This document shows, one piece after another, positions 52,174 through 61,288 of a stretch of 64,000 nt of DNA (within the stretch, counting starts at the first letter, position 1; every line of letters begins with the position of its first letter). Below the pieces are notes generated by a model, which saw only the letters and a list, made by a program, of their open reading frames with translations, was not told the origin of the DNA and made no database searches. The stretch is from positions 258,066 through 322,065 of the forward strand of contig NZ_KB446647.1 of assembly GCF_000340375.1 (NCBI RefSeq). The letters are read 5' to 3'. Position numbers and translations under genes: made by a program. The DNA comes from Eggerthia catenaformis OT 569 = DSM 20559. GTDB lineage: Bacteria; Bacillota_I; Bacilli_A; Erysipelotrichales; Coprobacillaceae.

Positions 52174-54141
52174 CTATGTATGTCTTATTAAATCTTTCTG
52201 ATCCATAGTAAATGAATCAAAATCATCTTCTAAAGAGAATTGAACATTATCTTCTATCCATTCTCTTCTAGGTTCAACTTTATCACCCATCAAAACAGAG
52301 ACTCTTCTTTCAACAAGAGCAGCATCTTCAATAGTAACCTGAATCAATGTTCTTGTTTCAGGATTCATAGTTGTTTCCCATAACTGATCTGCATTCATTT
52401 CACCTAAACCTTTATATCTTTGGATAGAATAGCCACGACCTGCTTTTCTTTTAGCTGATTCTAATTCTGATTCATCCCAACAATAAATAATCTTGTTTTT
52501 CTTACCCTCTCGTTTTGAAACCTTATAAAGAGGCGGCATTGCAATATAAACCTTACCTGACTGAATAAGTCCTTTCATATAACGATAAAAAAAAGTTAAA
52601 AGAAGAATCTGAATATGTGCACCGTCAGTATCAGCATCAGTCATAATAATAACCTTATCATAAGCAGAATCATCAGCATTAAAATCACTGCCATATCCGG
52701 CATTAATAGTATTAATCATGGTTGCAATTTCTTCATTCTTTATAATGTCTGCCATACTGGCTCTTTCAGTATTAACAACTTTACCTCTTAAAGGCAAAAT
52801 AGCCTGAAATCTACGATCTCTACCCTGTTTTGCACTTCCGCCGGCAGAATCTCCCTCTACCAGGTATAGTTCATTTTTATGCTTGTTTTTAGACTGTGCT
52901 GGAGCAAGTTTACCTGAAAGAATTTGCTTTTCCCTTTTAGACTTACCGGTTCTTGCCAACTCTCTTGCTTTTCTGGCAGCATTTCTAGCTCCGGCAGCTT
53001 TAATCATTTTCTTAATAAGCTCTTCTGCTTCAGCTTTGTTTTCCTCTAAATAATAATTAATACGCTCCTGAGTCACATTTTCTAATATGTTACGAGCAAT
53101 AGGAGATCCAAGCTTTGATTTTGTCTGACCTTCAAACTGGAGATACTGTTCAGGTATTTTAACAGATATGATTGCTGTTAAGCCTTCCCTAACATCTGTT
53201 CCTTCAAGATTCTTATCCTTTGTTTTTAAAAAATTATATTTTCTTGCATATTCATTAAAAACCTTTGTTAATCCGGACTTAAATCCCATTTCATGAGTTC
53301 CCCCATCATTAGTTCTTACCAGATTAACAAAAGAAACAATATTCTCCTGATACCCATCAGTAAACTGCAAAGCCAATTCCACTTCAATTTCTTTGCTTGT
53401 ATCATCAATATTAATAACCTTAGAAATAGCTTTTTTATCATTATTAATCCATTCAATAAAAGCTTCTAAACCATTATCATAAAAATAACTTTCTTTTCTT
53501 TCAGGCTTTGTTCTCTCATCAATAAGCTCCATTGTAATCCCTTTAAGCAGAAAAGCATCTTCTCTTAATCGTTCACTTATTGTGGAAAAGTTAAAATTAA
53601 TCTTATTAAAAATACTTTTATCAGGAAGAAAATGAATAGTAGTTCCTGTTTTATTTGTTTTACCAAGCTTCTTTAGCTTGCTTATCTGTGTAGCTCCCTT
53701 TTCAAATTTCTGATAGTGTATTTCACCATCACGATAAACTATTACTTCCAGTAATTCACTTAATGCATTTACAACAGAAGACCCTACTCCATGCAGACCT
53801 CCTGATGTCTTATAACCGCCTTCAGCAGAAAATTTTCCGCCTGCATGTAAAACAGTTAAAATAACTTCAGTAGTAGGTTTTCCTGTTTCTGCATTAATAC
53901 CTGTTGGCATACCACGTCCTTCATCAGTAACAGTCACGCTATTATCTTTATGTAAAGTGACTGTAATCTTTTTACCATATCCGGCAATAGCTTCATCAAT
54001 AGAATTATCTACAATTTCCCATACTAAATGATGTAATCCACGATGATCAGTAGAACCAATATACATTCCCGGTCTTTTTCTGACTGCTTCTAGACCTTTT
54101 AGTATTTGTATATCTGATTCATCATAATGATTATTTGACAT
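52174..54141 (-). CDS. parE: DNA topoisomerase IV subunit B
   Basis: ATPase subunit of topoisomerase IV, 655 residues. GHKL ATP-binding motifs: EIVDNSIDEAIAG, DEGRGMPTG and TSGGLHGVGSSVVNALS; the Toprim part has VEGDSAGGSAKQGRDR, and DADTDGAH binds metal. The YKTSGGLHGVG form and divergent plsY point to ParE rather than GyrB. Nine bases separate it from parC, indicating an operon. Confidence 0.94.
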   Translation of the reverse strand: MSNNHYDESDIQILKGLEAVRKRPGMYIGSTDHRGLHHLVWEIVDNSIDEAIAGYGKKITVTLHKDNSVTVTDEGRGMPTGINAETGKPTTEVILTVLHAGGKFSAEGGYKTSGGLHGVGSSVVNALSELLEVIVYRDGEIHYQKFEKGATQISKLKKLGKTNKTGTTIHFLPDKSIFNKINFNFSTISERLREDAFLLKGITMELIDERTKPERKESYFYDNGLEAFIEWINNDKKAISKVINIDDTSKEIEVELALQFTDGYQENIVSFVNLVRTNDGGTHEMGFKSGLTKVFNEYARKYNFLKTKDKNLEGTDVREGLTAIISVKIPEQYLQFEGQTKSKLGSPIARNILENVTQERINYYLEENKAEAEELIKKMIKAAGARNAARKARELARTGKSKREKQILSGKLAPAQSKNKHKNELYLVEGDSAGGSAKQGRDRRFQAILPLRGKVVNTERASMADIIKNEEIATMINTINAGYGSDFNADDSAYDKVIIMTDADTDGAHIQILLLTFFYRYMKGLIQSGKVYIAMPPLYKVSKREGKKNKIIYCWDESELESAKRKAGRGYSIQRYKGLGEMNADQLWETTMNPETRTLIQVTIEDAALVERRVSVLMGDKVEPRREWIEDNVQFSLEDDFDSFTMDQKDLIRHT

Positions 54142-54305
54142 TCTTTCACACTCCTTAATGACTCCTTATTTTATCATGTTTTTAATAAAAGTTGAAGATA
54201 TAATCATTTAGAAATATCTGATACTATTTATTTTCTTAAAAAATTCATATGAGAAACTATGCAAATATTAAAAAGTCATGTATAATTTTTAAATGAGGTG
54301 AGCTT

Positions 54306-54914
54306 ATGAATATACTAATAACCATTGTTTGCTTTCTCTTAAGTTATTTGTATGGGTCAGTTCCCTTTGCTTTAGTTATAGGCAAGTTATTTTATCATAC
54401 AGATGTCAGAGAGAAAGGATCCGGAAATTTAGGAGGCACTAATGCCGGCAGAGTATTGGGTAAAAAAGCAGGTTTTTCTGTTATATTACTAGATGCCAGC
54501 AAATGTATTGTAGCAATCGCAATAGTAAAAATGATTGCATCACATTTCAATATTAATCCTGATATTATATACCCTTGTGCATTTATTTGTATTCTTGGGC
54601 ACTGTTATCCTATATTTGCCGGTTTTAAAGGCGGCAAAGGAGTTTCCAGTGCAATAGCTTATGCTTTATATACAAACTGGATTGGTTTTATTATCGGTGT
54701 TTGTGTTTTTATGATAACTTTAAAGATCAGCAAATATGTTTCGCTTTCGTCAATTTTAGGTTCTATTGCGATTCTAATTGCTTCACCATTTATTGGATAT
54801 AGCCTTTCTGGCATATTTACAAACTTATGTATCGTTTTATTGATTGTTTATAAGCATCGCAGTAATATAGAACGAATAAAAAATAAAACTGAAAATAAAG
54901 TTTCATGGCTTTAA
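54306..54914 (+). CDS. plsY: Glycerol-3-phosphate acyltransferase PlsY
   Basis: Membrane enzyme transferring acyl groups from acyl-phosphate to glycerol-3-phosphate, first step of phospholipid synthesis. The 202 residues show several helices and the PlsY motifs GSVPFALVIGK, KGSGNLGGTNAGR (as GSGNLGGTNAGRVLG), and KGGKGVSSA. GAGGTGAG precedes the ATG. Divergent from parE, as in other Bacillota. Confidence 0.94.
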   Translation: MNILITIVCFLLSYLYGSVPFALVIGKLFYHTDVREKGSGNLGGTNAGRVLGKKAGFSVILLDASKCIVAIAIVKMIASHFNINPDIIYPCAFICILGHCYPIFAGFKGGKGVSSAIAYALYTNWIGFIIGVCVFMITLKISKYVSLSSILGSIAILIASPFIGYSLSGIFTNLCIVLLIVYKHRSNIERIKNKTENKVSWL

Positions 54915-54946
54915 AAAAACCAAGCAATATACTTGGTTTTTTATTT
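54914..54946 (+). terminator. Intrinsic terminator after plsY
   Basis: AAAACCAAG / CTTGGTTTT stem with a 7-nt loop, then TTATTTT; poly-A on the left side may let it serve yneF on the other strand. Confidence 0.85.
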
Positions 54947-54972
54947 TGATGCATAAATAGAGACAGATAGCT

Positions 54973-55179
54973 TTATTTATACTGATCATTAATACTTTTC
55001 ATAATTCTATTGATTTGTACTTCACTTGGTTTACGTCCCATTTCCCTAAACATTGCACGAATCATTTTTTCATTAATTGGCGGATTCTTTTTCAGATTTT
55101 TCTTAAAGTTATAACGAGCTAAGAAAAAGCCAACAATTGCTCCAATGATGGTACAAATAATATATCCAGCTATTTCCAT
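54973..55179 (-). CDS. yneF: YneF family small membrane protein (UPF0154)
   Basis: A 68-residue protein with one N-terminal membrane helix (GYIICTIIGAIVGFFLARY) and a cytoplasmic tail with the conserved NEKMIRAMFREMGRKPSEVQ. Function unknown. It lies downstream of tkt as in Bacillus. GGAGGTG precedes the ATG. Confidence 0.9.
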   Translation of the reverse strand: MEIAGYIICTIIGAIVGFFLARYNFKKNLKKNPPINEKMIRAMFREMGRKPSEVQINRIMKSINDQYK

Positions 55180-55234
55180 TACTTACACCTCCAGTAATAT
55201 TAGAATTATATCAAACTTCTTTTTAATTGTCATC

Positions 55235-57208
55235 TTATTTAAGTTTTAAATAAGTATTTACAACATTTTCAACAGTAAATCCGTAATTTTTAATAATAAT
55301 ATCTGCTGGAGCAGATGCTCCAAAAGTATTAACAGATAATGATAAGCCATCCAATCCTACATATTTGCTCCAGCCAAAGTCACTGGCCATCTCAACTGAT
55401 AAGCGTCTGCGACACTGGGATGGTAATACTGATTCTTTATAATCATCAGATTGTAAATCAAAGAGTTCATTACATGGCATAGATACAATTCTTACATCCT
55501 TACCTTTATAATAAAGCTCTTTTTGTGCTTTTAAGGCAAGACTGACTTCAGATCCTGTAGCTATAATAATTCCATCTAATGTTTCTTTTTCATAAGAAAC
55601 AACATAAGCTCCTGTTAAAACCTGTTCATAAGTAGCCTGAGTAATATTATCGACTTTCTGGCGAGTTAGAATAAGAGCACTAGGACTATCTTTTGTTTCT
55701 AAGGCTATTTTCCAACAAGCCATTAATTCATTAGCATCAGCCGGTCTAAAAACATGCATATTAACCATTGAACGCAGCATTGCCAGTTGTTCTACAGGCT
55801 GATGAGTTGAGCCATCTTCTCCAACCGCAATTGAATCATGGGATAACGGTAAGATAATAGGAAGTTTCATTAAACAAGCCATACGCAAAGCCGGCTTAAA
55901 ATAATCACTGAACACTAAAAAACCACCGGCAGATACTTTAATTCCTTTATGTAAAGTTAATCCATTCATGATTGAAACCATAGCAAATTCTCTGATACCA
56001 AAATAAAGGTTTCTGCCTTGATAATTTTCGGGCGAATAACGATCTTCTCCATCAATCAAAGTCTTTGTTGAAGATGCTAAATCAGCAGTTCCTGATAAAA
56101 AAGTAGGATTCTGCTTAGCAGTATATTGAATAACTTTCCTGCTTGTATCTCTTGTTGCTTCACAGCTGGAAATATCATATTCAGACAACAGTTCAGAATA
56201 ATCCAAATGGTACTCCCCATTAATAGCTTTTTTATAACTTTCATAATCGTTAGGATATGTATTTTTATATTGTTCTAAAAGAGTAACCCATTTTTTATAT
56301 TGGCGTTTTCCTCTATTAAAAACATTCTTTTTAAAATCATTATAAACTTCATCAGGAACATAAAAATTTTCATAATCAAAATGATAATTTAATTTTGTCT
56401 GTTTTCCATCTTTATCTCCTAAGGGATTGCCGTGGACTTTATTAGTACCCTGATTAGATGATCCATAGCCGATAATAGTTTTCATAATAATGATTGTAGG
56501 CTTATATATCTCTTTTTTTGCTTTCTTAAGGGCTTTAGCAAGACTATTAGTATCATTTCCATCAGCAACTTCAATAACCTGCCAGTTCATAGCTAAATAC
56601 CGCTGTTTAACATTTTCTGAAAAAGAATAGCTTAATGGTCCATCTAACGTTACATCATTAGCATCATAAATAATAATTAATTTTCCTAAAGATAAGTGTC
56701 CAGCAAGTGATGATGCTTCGTATGTAACACCTTCTTGCATATCGCCATCACCACAAAGTGCATAAGTGTAATGATCAACAATTTGGAGATCTTCTTTATT
56801 GAATTTTTCAGCAAGGAACTTTTCAGCCATAGCCATTCCAATAGCCATTGGAATACCTTGCCCTAATGGCCCGGAAGCAGCATCAACACCGGGTGTTAAT
56901 TTATATTCAGGATGTCCCGGAGTTTTGCTTCTCCACTGCCTAAATTGCTTTAAATCTTCTATACTTAAATCATAACCGGAAAGATGCAATAAACTATACA
57001 ATAACGCACTAGCATGTCCACTTGCTAATACAAAGCGATCCCTATTCTGCCAATCCGGTAATTGCGGATTCACTGCAAGCTGTTTAGTAAAAAGTGTATA
57101 AAGTGCGGGTGCAGATCCTAATACCATACCCGGATGTCCTGATTTAGCTTTATTAATCATATCAATACCAAGTGATCTAATGGTCGCTATTGATAAATTT
57201 GTATCCAT
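55235..57208 (-). CDS. tkt: Transketolase
   Basis: Thiamine-diphosphate enzyme of the non-oxidative pentose phosphate pathway, 657 residues. SGHPGMVLGSAPALYTL, LCGDGDMQEGVTYEA (ThDP/Mg motif) and DSIAVGEDGSTHQPVEQL are typical. ATG at 57208 follows GGGGGA. Gene order ynzC-tkt-yneF is conserved with Bacillus. A terminator separates it from ynzC, so it may have its own promoter. Confidence 0.95.
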   Translation of the reverse strand: MDTNLSIATIRSLGIDMINKAKSGHPGMVLGSAPALYTLFTKQLAVNPQLPDWQNRDRFVLASGHASALLYSLLHLSGYDLSIEDLKQFRQWRSKTPGHPEYKLTPGVDAASGPLGQGIPMAIGMAMAEKFLAEKFNKEDLQIVDHYTYALCGDGDMQEGVTYEASSLAGHLSLGKLIIIYDANDVTLDGPLSYSFSENVKQRYLAMNWQVIEVADGNDTNSLAKALKKAKKEIYKPTIIIMKTIIGYGSSNQGTNKVHGNPLGDKDGKQTKLNYHFDYENFYVPDEVYNDFKKNVFNRGKRQYKKWVTLLEQYKNTYPNDYESYKKAINGEYHLDYSELLSEYDISSCEATRDTSRKVIQYTAKQNPTFLSGTADLASSTKTLIDGEDRYSPENYQGRNLYFGIREFAMVSIMNGLTLHKGIKVSAGGFLVFSDYFKPALRMACLMKLPIILPLSHDSIAVGEDGSTHQPVEQLAMLRSMVNMHVFRPADANELMACWKIALETKDSPSALILTRQKVDNITQATYEQVLTGAYVVSYEKETLDGIIIATGSEVSLALKAQKELYYKGKDVRIVSMPCNELFDLQSDDYKESVLPSQCRRRLSVEMASDFGWSKYVGLDGLSLSVNTFGASAPADIIIKNYGFTVENVVNTYLKLK

Positions 57209-57250
57209 TCTTATAATTTCCCCCTATATAGCATTCTTTCATAGAATAAC

Positions 57251-57275
57251 ATAAAAAAGGTGCTATGAACACCTC
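57251..57275 (-). terminator. Weak intrinsic terminator after ynzC
   Basis: On the - strand AGGTG / CACCT with a 7-nt loop followed by TTTTTTAT. The stem is short, so partial read-through into tkt is possible. Confidence 0.55.
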
Positions 57276-57497
57276 TTAATTCACTTTTCTCATCTTTCTT
57301 GGAGTTACATCATTTCCTTGAGAATCAATCACCCGGATATGTTCAAGTTCCTGACGAAATCCTTTTCTGAAATTCTCAATATACTTATCACGTAAAGCTT
57401 TCTGTTTTACCAATTCTTCATCAGTCAGACCTTCAGTTTTCTTTTTATTAGCTAAAAAATTAATTTCTTTAATTAATAAATCCATTTCTTGATTCAT
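57276..57497 (-). CDS. ynzC: DUF896 protein YnzC
   Basis: A 73-residue helical protein of the DUF896 family; INFLANKKKTEGLTDEELVKQKALRDKYIENFRKGF is the conserved two-helix core. In Bacillus ynzC is part of the LexA-controlled yneA operon; yneA and lexA are not here. AAGGAG at 57509-57504 is 6 nt from the ATG, directly behind the structured RNA. Confidence 0.9.
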   Translation of the reverse strand: MNQEMDLLIKEINFLANKKKTEGLTDEELVKQKALRDKYIENFRKGFRQELEHIRVIDSQGNDVTPRKMRKVN

Positions 57498-57509
57498 AAT
57501 AAGCTCCTT

Positions 57510-57666
57510 AAAAATGACCTAAGAGACTTGACTATCCCTGTTGTATATACAGGTGGGTATCTTATCATCATTATTAGGATCCCTAATTAAATAGGTCTTC
57601 AACACAAATGATAATTATCAGATTCCCTTATCAAATATGTAGGAAATGCATATACTCTTAGGTCAT
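57510..57666 (-). ncRNA. Structured RNA, 6S-like or a leader of ynzC
   Basis: A 157-nt segment closed by a perfect 12-bp stem: 57655-57666 with 57514-57525 (ATGACCTAAGAG as read on either strand). Inside are a small hairpin CCTGT-ACAGG (57537-57553) on the 3' side of a large bubble and a long irregular apical stem (GGGTATCT 57555-57562 with AGATTCCC 57620-57627, TATCAT with ATGATA, and a TTAGG/CCTAA tip). Closing stem, open bubble with a side hairpin, and apical stem is the plan of 6S RNA. A strong promoter fires at its 5' end and five U follow its 3' end. It ends 4 nt before the ynzC ribosome site, so a cis-acting leader is the alternative. Confidence 0.5.
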
Positions 57667-57670
57667 CCAC

Positions 57671-57698
57671 ATTATATCATAGCATTTACTTTAGTCAA
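57671..57698 (-). promoter_or_regulatory. Strong promoter for the structured RNA
   Basis: On the - strand TTGACT (57698-57693), 16-nt spacer, TATAAT (57676-57671); the start point falls at the beginning of the closing stem. Confidence 0.75.
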
Positions 57699-58986
57699 TA
57701 TTCTTACCCTCCGGGATGATAAGAAAAGTCGAAGTTAAATCATCATCAAATAAATTTGATATCTTTCTAATTTCTTTAATATCTAAATTATTAATTAAAG
57801 ATATCAAATCAAAAGCATTAATTCCCTCAAAATAATATCTGCTGAATAATGAAGCAATTGTTTCAGGTGAATTAAATGCCTGAATAATCATTCCTATATT
57901 TTTCTTTTTCATTCTTTCAAATATAACCGGATCAGCAGAATAATCTTTCATATTTTTAATAAATTGATGAAAAACTTCTTCTAATTCATTAGTCTTTTCA
58001 GTATCACTAGACATAAAAAATAAAGAATAATCTCTCTCTTGTATAAATGTAACATCAAATGAATCATTAATTAACTCTCTTAGAGTCCATTCTTCTCTTA
58101 TATCACTTGATTTGCTAAATAACATATCCAGTAAGATAGTAAAAGCAAGTTCTCTGTTTAATCTGTCTTGAATATTAGATGGTATATCATTAATTTTTAA
58201 AGCAATAGAAACCTTACTTGCCGATACATCCATATATTTGACTTCTCTTCTACAAAAAACACTTTTATCTTCCTGATAATCACCTCTTGTCACCAGCGGC
58301 ATGGAAACAAAAGATTTCTTATCCTGATTATCTCTAATAATATCCATTAACTTATCAGGTTGAATATGTCCTGCTATGAATAAGACCATATTACTTGGCT
58401 GATAGAATGTACGATAGCAATCATATAAAATAGTCTTATCAATTTTTCTAACTGTATCAGCAGTACCGGCAATATCTATTTTTACAGGGTGTTGATGATA
58501 CAGATTTTTGATTGCTCCAAAGTAAGACTGCCAATCAGGATTATCATCATACATACCTATTTCCTGAATAATAATGCCCTTTTCTTTTTCAACTGATTCT
58601 TCTGTAACATTCAGTTCTTGAACAAAATCAAGAAGAAGTTCTGTACATTCATTTTCATTTTGTGTTGTAGAAAACAAATAAGAAGTGCGTACATTAGAAG
58701 TATAAGCATTACTTGATGCTCCCAATTTAGCAAATTCTTCTGAAGCATCTCCATTTTTCAGATCAAACATCTTATGTTCTAGAAAATGAGCAACTCCATC
58801 TGGTACAGTAATCATATTTTCTTTTCCTAAAGGTATAAATGATCTGTCTATTGATCCAAAATCAGTAGTAAAAAGACCATATGTCTTATTAAAATTATCT
58901 TTAGGCATTAAAAACACCTCAAGACCATTTTTCATTTTTTCATGATAAAGTGTTTCTTTAATATCTGAGTAATATATTTTATCCAT
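57691..58986 (-). CDS. ymfH: M16-family peptidase YmfH-like
   Basis: A 431-residue pitrilysin-type zinc peptidase with the inverted motif HFLEH (VAHFLEHKMF) and a downstream Glu (within EKEKGIIIQEI). In Bacillus YmfH with YmfF has been linked to EF-P 5-aminopentanol modification. It overlaps ymfF by 8 bases. The M16 pair normally acts as a heterodimer with only this subunit catalytic. Confidence 0.88.
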   Translation of the reverse strand: MDKIYYSDIKETLYHEKMKNGLEVFLMPKDNFNKTYGLFTTDFGSIDRSFIPLGKENMITVPDGVAHFLEHKMFDLKNGDASEEFAKLGASSNAYTSNVRTSYLFSTTQNENECTELLLDFVQELNVTEESVEKEKGIIIQEIGMYDDNPDWQSYFGAIKNLYHQHPVKIDIAGTADTVRKIDKTILYDCYRTFYQPSNMVLFIAGHIQPDKLMDIIRDNQDKKSFVSMPLVTRGDYQEDKSVFCRREVKYMDVSASKVSIALKINDIPSNIQDRLNRELAFTILLDMLFSKSSDIREEWTLRELINDSFDVTFIQERDYSLFFMSSDTEKTNELEEVFHQFIKNMKDYSADPVIFERMKKKNIGMIIQAFNSPETIASLFSRYYFEGINAFDLISLINNLDIKEIRKISNLFDDDLTSTFLIIPEGKNID

Positions 58987-60244
58987 GGAATTCCTTTCTT
59001 GTTAAAAAATAAACTGTATCCAATCTGATTTTTTCTGCACATCTTTGAATATCTTCTTTTTTAACTTTGTTTATTACTTCTATATAGTCTTCTATTGACT
59101 GTTTTTTTCTGATGATATCTCTATTAAATGCAAGAGAAATAAGATAAGGTATAGAATCATAAGCTTTAGCAAGTGAAGATATAATCATCATCTTAGTCAT
59201 TTCTAATTCTTCTTTTGAAAAATGTCCCTTTCTTAATTCATTAATCTCATAATTAATCAGTTCTTTTACTTTCTGATAGTTCTCCATTTCAATTCCACTG
59301 GAAATACTCATAACACCATGATATGGATCATAGATGCTATTAATATAATAGCAAAGACTGTTTTTCTCACGTATATTTAAGAAAAGTCTTGATTGTGAAT
59401 AACCACCCAACAAATCAGAAAACACTGTCATAGCTTCATTATCATCATCTAAGAAATAAGTATCAGTTTGATACCCAAGATTAAGCTTTGATTGGATAAT
59501 ATTTTGTTTTTCAATAATTTCTACAAAATCTTTATGTGTACTTTTAAAATGATAACAGCTTAAAAGCTGAGGCTTTGACTGAGGAAATGAAAGAGTATTA
59601 AATAAAGCAATATCCTCTTCTTTAATATGACCGGCTATATAAACATGTTTTTCATCATTATGAATCATATCTATATAGGCTTCATAAAGATCTTTTTCTG
59701 TAATAGATTCAATATCTTCCAAATAGCCTGTAGAAGATATTTCTAATGGTGTTCCATGTCCCATTAAGGAAAATAGCTGATTTGCTGAATAGGTAACTTT
59801 ATCATCCAGTGAGGCTTGTATACGGGCTTTTATTTCATTTTTCTTCAATTCTGTTAAGGTATGATCAAAACTATTGTTTTTTACAAAAGGATTGAAAATA
59901 ACATCTTTTATAAGATTTATCTGTGATAAAAGCATTGGTGAATGATCAGGAAGATATTCCTGATTAACTGCCACTGTTTTAAAGCAAATAATATCGCTTT
60001 GCCCTTTAGTCATAACATTGACAGATAAATTAGCACCATATAGTTCTTCTAAATAGCCGGCTAATTGTTTTTGTGATGGATAATGTGATGTAGCTGCTGC
60101 CATCACAAAGCCTAATATACTTCTTAAAGTTTTATTCTTTTTAGATAAGTCCTTTTTGAAATAAACTGAAATTGTAATATCTTTAAATTTATCTGATGGA
60201 ATTACATGTAAAGTATATCCATTCACTTGATAATCTGTTTTCAT
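58979..60244 (-). CDS. ymfF: M16-family non-catalytic partner YmfF-like
   Basis: A 421-residue M16-fold protein without the HxxEH zinc motif (the region reads HYPSQKQLAGYLEEL), matching YmfF, the inactive partner of YmfH. Conserved GGYSQSRLFLNIREKNSLCYY is present in the C-terminal half. GGAGG precedes the ATG. It is the first gene of the pair; the nup terminator lies upstream. Confidence 0.86.
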   Translation of the reverse strand: MKTDYQVNGYTLHVIPSDKFKDITISVYFKKDLSKKNKTLRSILGFVMAAATSHYPSQKQLAGYLEELYGANLSVNVMTKGQSDIICFKTVAVNQEYLPDHSPMLLSQINLIKDVIFNPFVKNNSFDHTLTELKKNEIKARIQASLDDKVTYSANQLFSLMGHGTPLEISSTGYLEDIESITEKDLYEAYIDMIHNDEKHVYIAGHIKEEDIALFNTLSFPQSKPQLLSCYHFKSTHKDFVEIIEKQNIIQSKLNLGYQTDTYFLDDDNEAMTVFSDLLGGYSQSRLFLNIREKNSLCYYINSIYDPYHGVMSISSGIEMENYQKVKELINYEINELRKGHFSKEELEMTKMMIISSLAKAYDSIPYLISLAFNRDIIRKKQSIEDYIEVINKVKKEDIQRCAEKIRLDTVYFLTRKEFHG

Positions 60245-60297
60245 AAAATCCTCCCTAGTTATTATATAATAATCTATATAATTTAAAAAGTAAAAGA

Positions 60298-60324
60298 CTT
60301 AAAAAGAGTCGCATTGCGACTCTT
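60298..60324 (-). terminator. Intrinsic terminator after the ABC transporter operon
   Basis: On the - strand AAGAGTCGC / GCGACTCTT with 3-nt loop, then TTTTTAAG; the stem includes bases of the permease stop codon. Confidence 0.85.
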
Positions 60325-61285
60325 ATCGTTTAGATTTATCATAAGGAATACCATCAGCTAATGGAGCTGCTGAATGTTTAGAAGTAAATGCCAGTAAAAC
60401 AAGCGTAGCAACGTAAGGAATGAGCTTATAAACTGTATCTGGAAGTGATAAAGAAGCCAGAAATGGAATAGAGCCATAAGTATAAGCCAATGTTTTAGTA
60501 ATACCAAAGAAGAAAGATGCACCGGCAATTCTCCATGGAGTCCAGTTACCAAAAATCATAACTGCTAATGCCAAGAAACCATAGCCGGCAACAGTTCCGG
60601 TGAATTCAGTAGAAATTGGAAGAATATAAACTAAGCCTCCTATACCGGCTAAAAATCCGGAAATAGATACGCCAATATATCTAATCTTATAAACACTGAT
60701 ACCGGCAGCATCAGCAGCCTGAGGATTCTCACCACATGATCTGATATGAAGACCTAATTTAGTTTTTATCAATACATACCACGAAATAAGCAAGATGATT
60801 ATTCCTAAAAAAGTTGTGAGATAAAAATTTTCAAAAAACATTGGACCAATAAAAGGAATTTTAGATAATATCGGAATTGATGCAATTCTAAATTCATTTT
60901 CAAAAGTAATGTTCTGTACTCCGTCCTGAAGAGTTTTAGCAACAAAAATAGCTAATGCAGGACCTAACATATTTAAAGCAGTACCGGAAATTGTCTGATC
61001 CGCTTTTAAATGAATAGCAGCAAATGAATGAAGTAATGAGAAAATCAAGCCTACTATCCCGGCAACAAGAAGTGATGCAAGCAATAAAGGCGTACCACTA
61101 AGAATCATCGCATTTTGCATATGATGCATAAAGAGAATACCACCAAAACCTCCCATAACCATGATACCTTCAAGAGCCAGATTGACAACACCGCTTCGTT
61201 CAGAAAACATGCCGCCTAATGCTACAATCAGTAATGGGATAGCAAATAATAATGTCTGAGAAAACAAGAAATAAATGATATGCAT
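60323..61285 (-). CDS. ABC transporter permease, nucleoside/BMP type (NupQ-like)
   Basis: A 320-residue polytopic membrane protein of the BPD_transp_2 family used by simple-sugar and nucleoside importers: LALEGIMVMGG near the start and RSCGENPQAADAAGISVYKIRY in the coupling region. It is the second permease of the operon, four bases after the other. By analogy with NupOPQ (YufOPQ) and BmpA systems, it probably imports nucleosides. Confidence 0.88.
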   Translation of the reverse strand: MHIIYFLFSQTLLFAIPLLIVALGGMFSERSGVVNLALEGIMVMGGFGGILFMHHMQNAMILSGTPLLLASLLVAGIVGLIFSLLHSFAAIHLKADQTISGTALNMLGPALAIFVAKTLQDGVQNITFENEFRIASIPILSKIPFIGPMFFENFYLTTFLGIIILLISWYVLIKTKLGLHIRSCGENPQAADAAGISVYKIRYIGVSISGFLAGIGGLVYILPISTEFTGTVAGYGFLALAVMIFGNWTPWRIAGASFFFGITKTLAYTYGSIPFLASLSLPDTVYKLIPYVATLVLLAFTSKHSAAPLADGIPYDKSKR

Positions 61286-61288
61286 TAT

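Noticed and set aside
49537..54141. Identification of the topoisomerase genes as gyrA/gyrB
   Set aside because: The divergent plsY gene, the YKTSGGLHGVG form of the ATPase and the HPHGDSSVYEAM region match ParE/ParC of other Bacillota better than gyrase.
54142..54305. Promoters in the divergent parE/plsY spacer
   Set aside because: TATAAT-like boxes exist for both directions (54281 on +, TAAAAT on -), but neither has a convincing -35 partner, and no other structure stands out in this 164-base gap.
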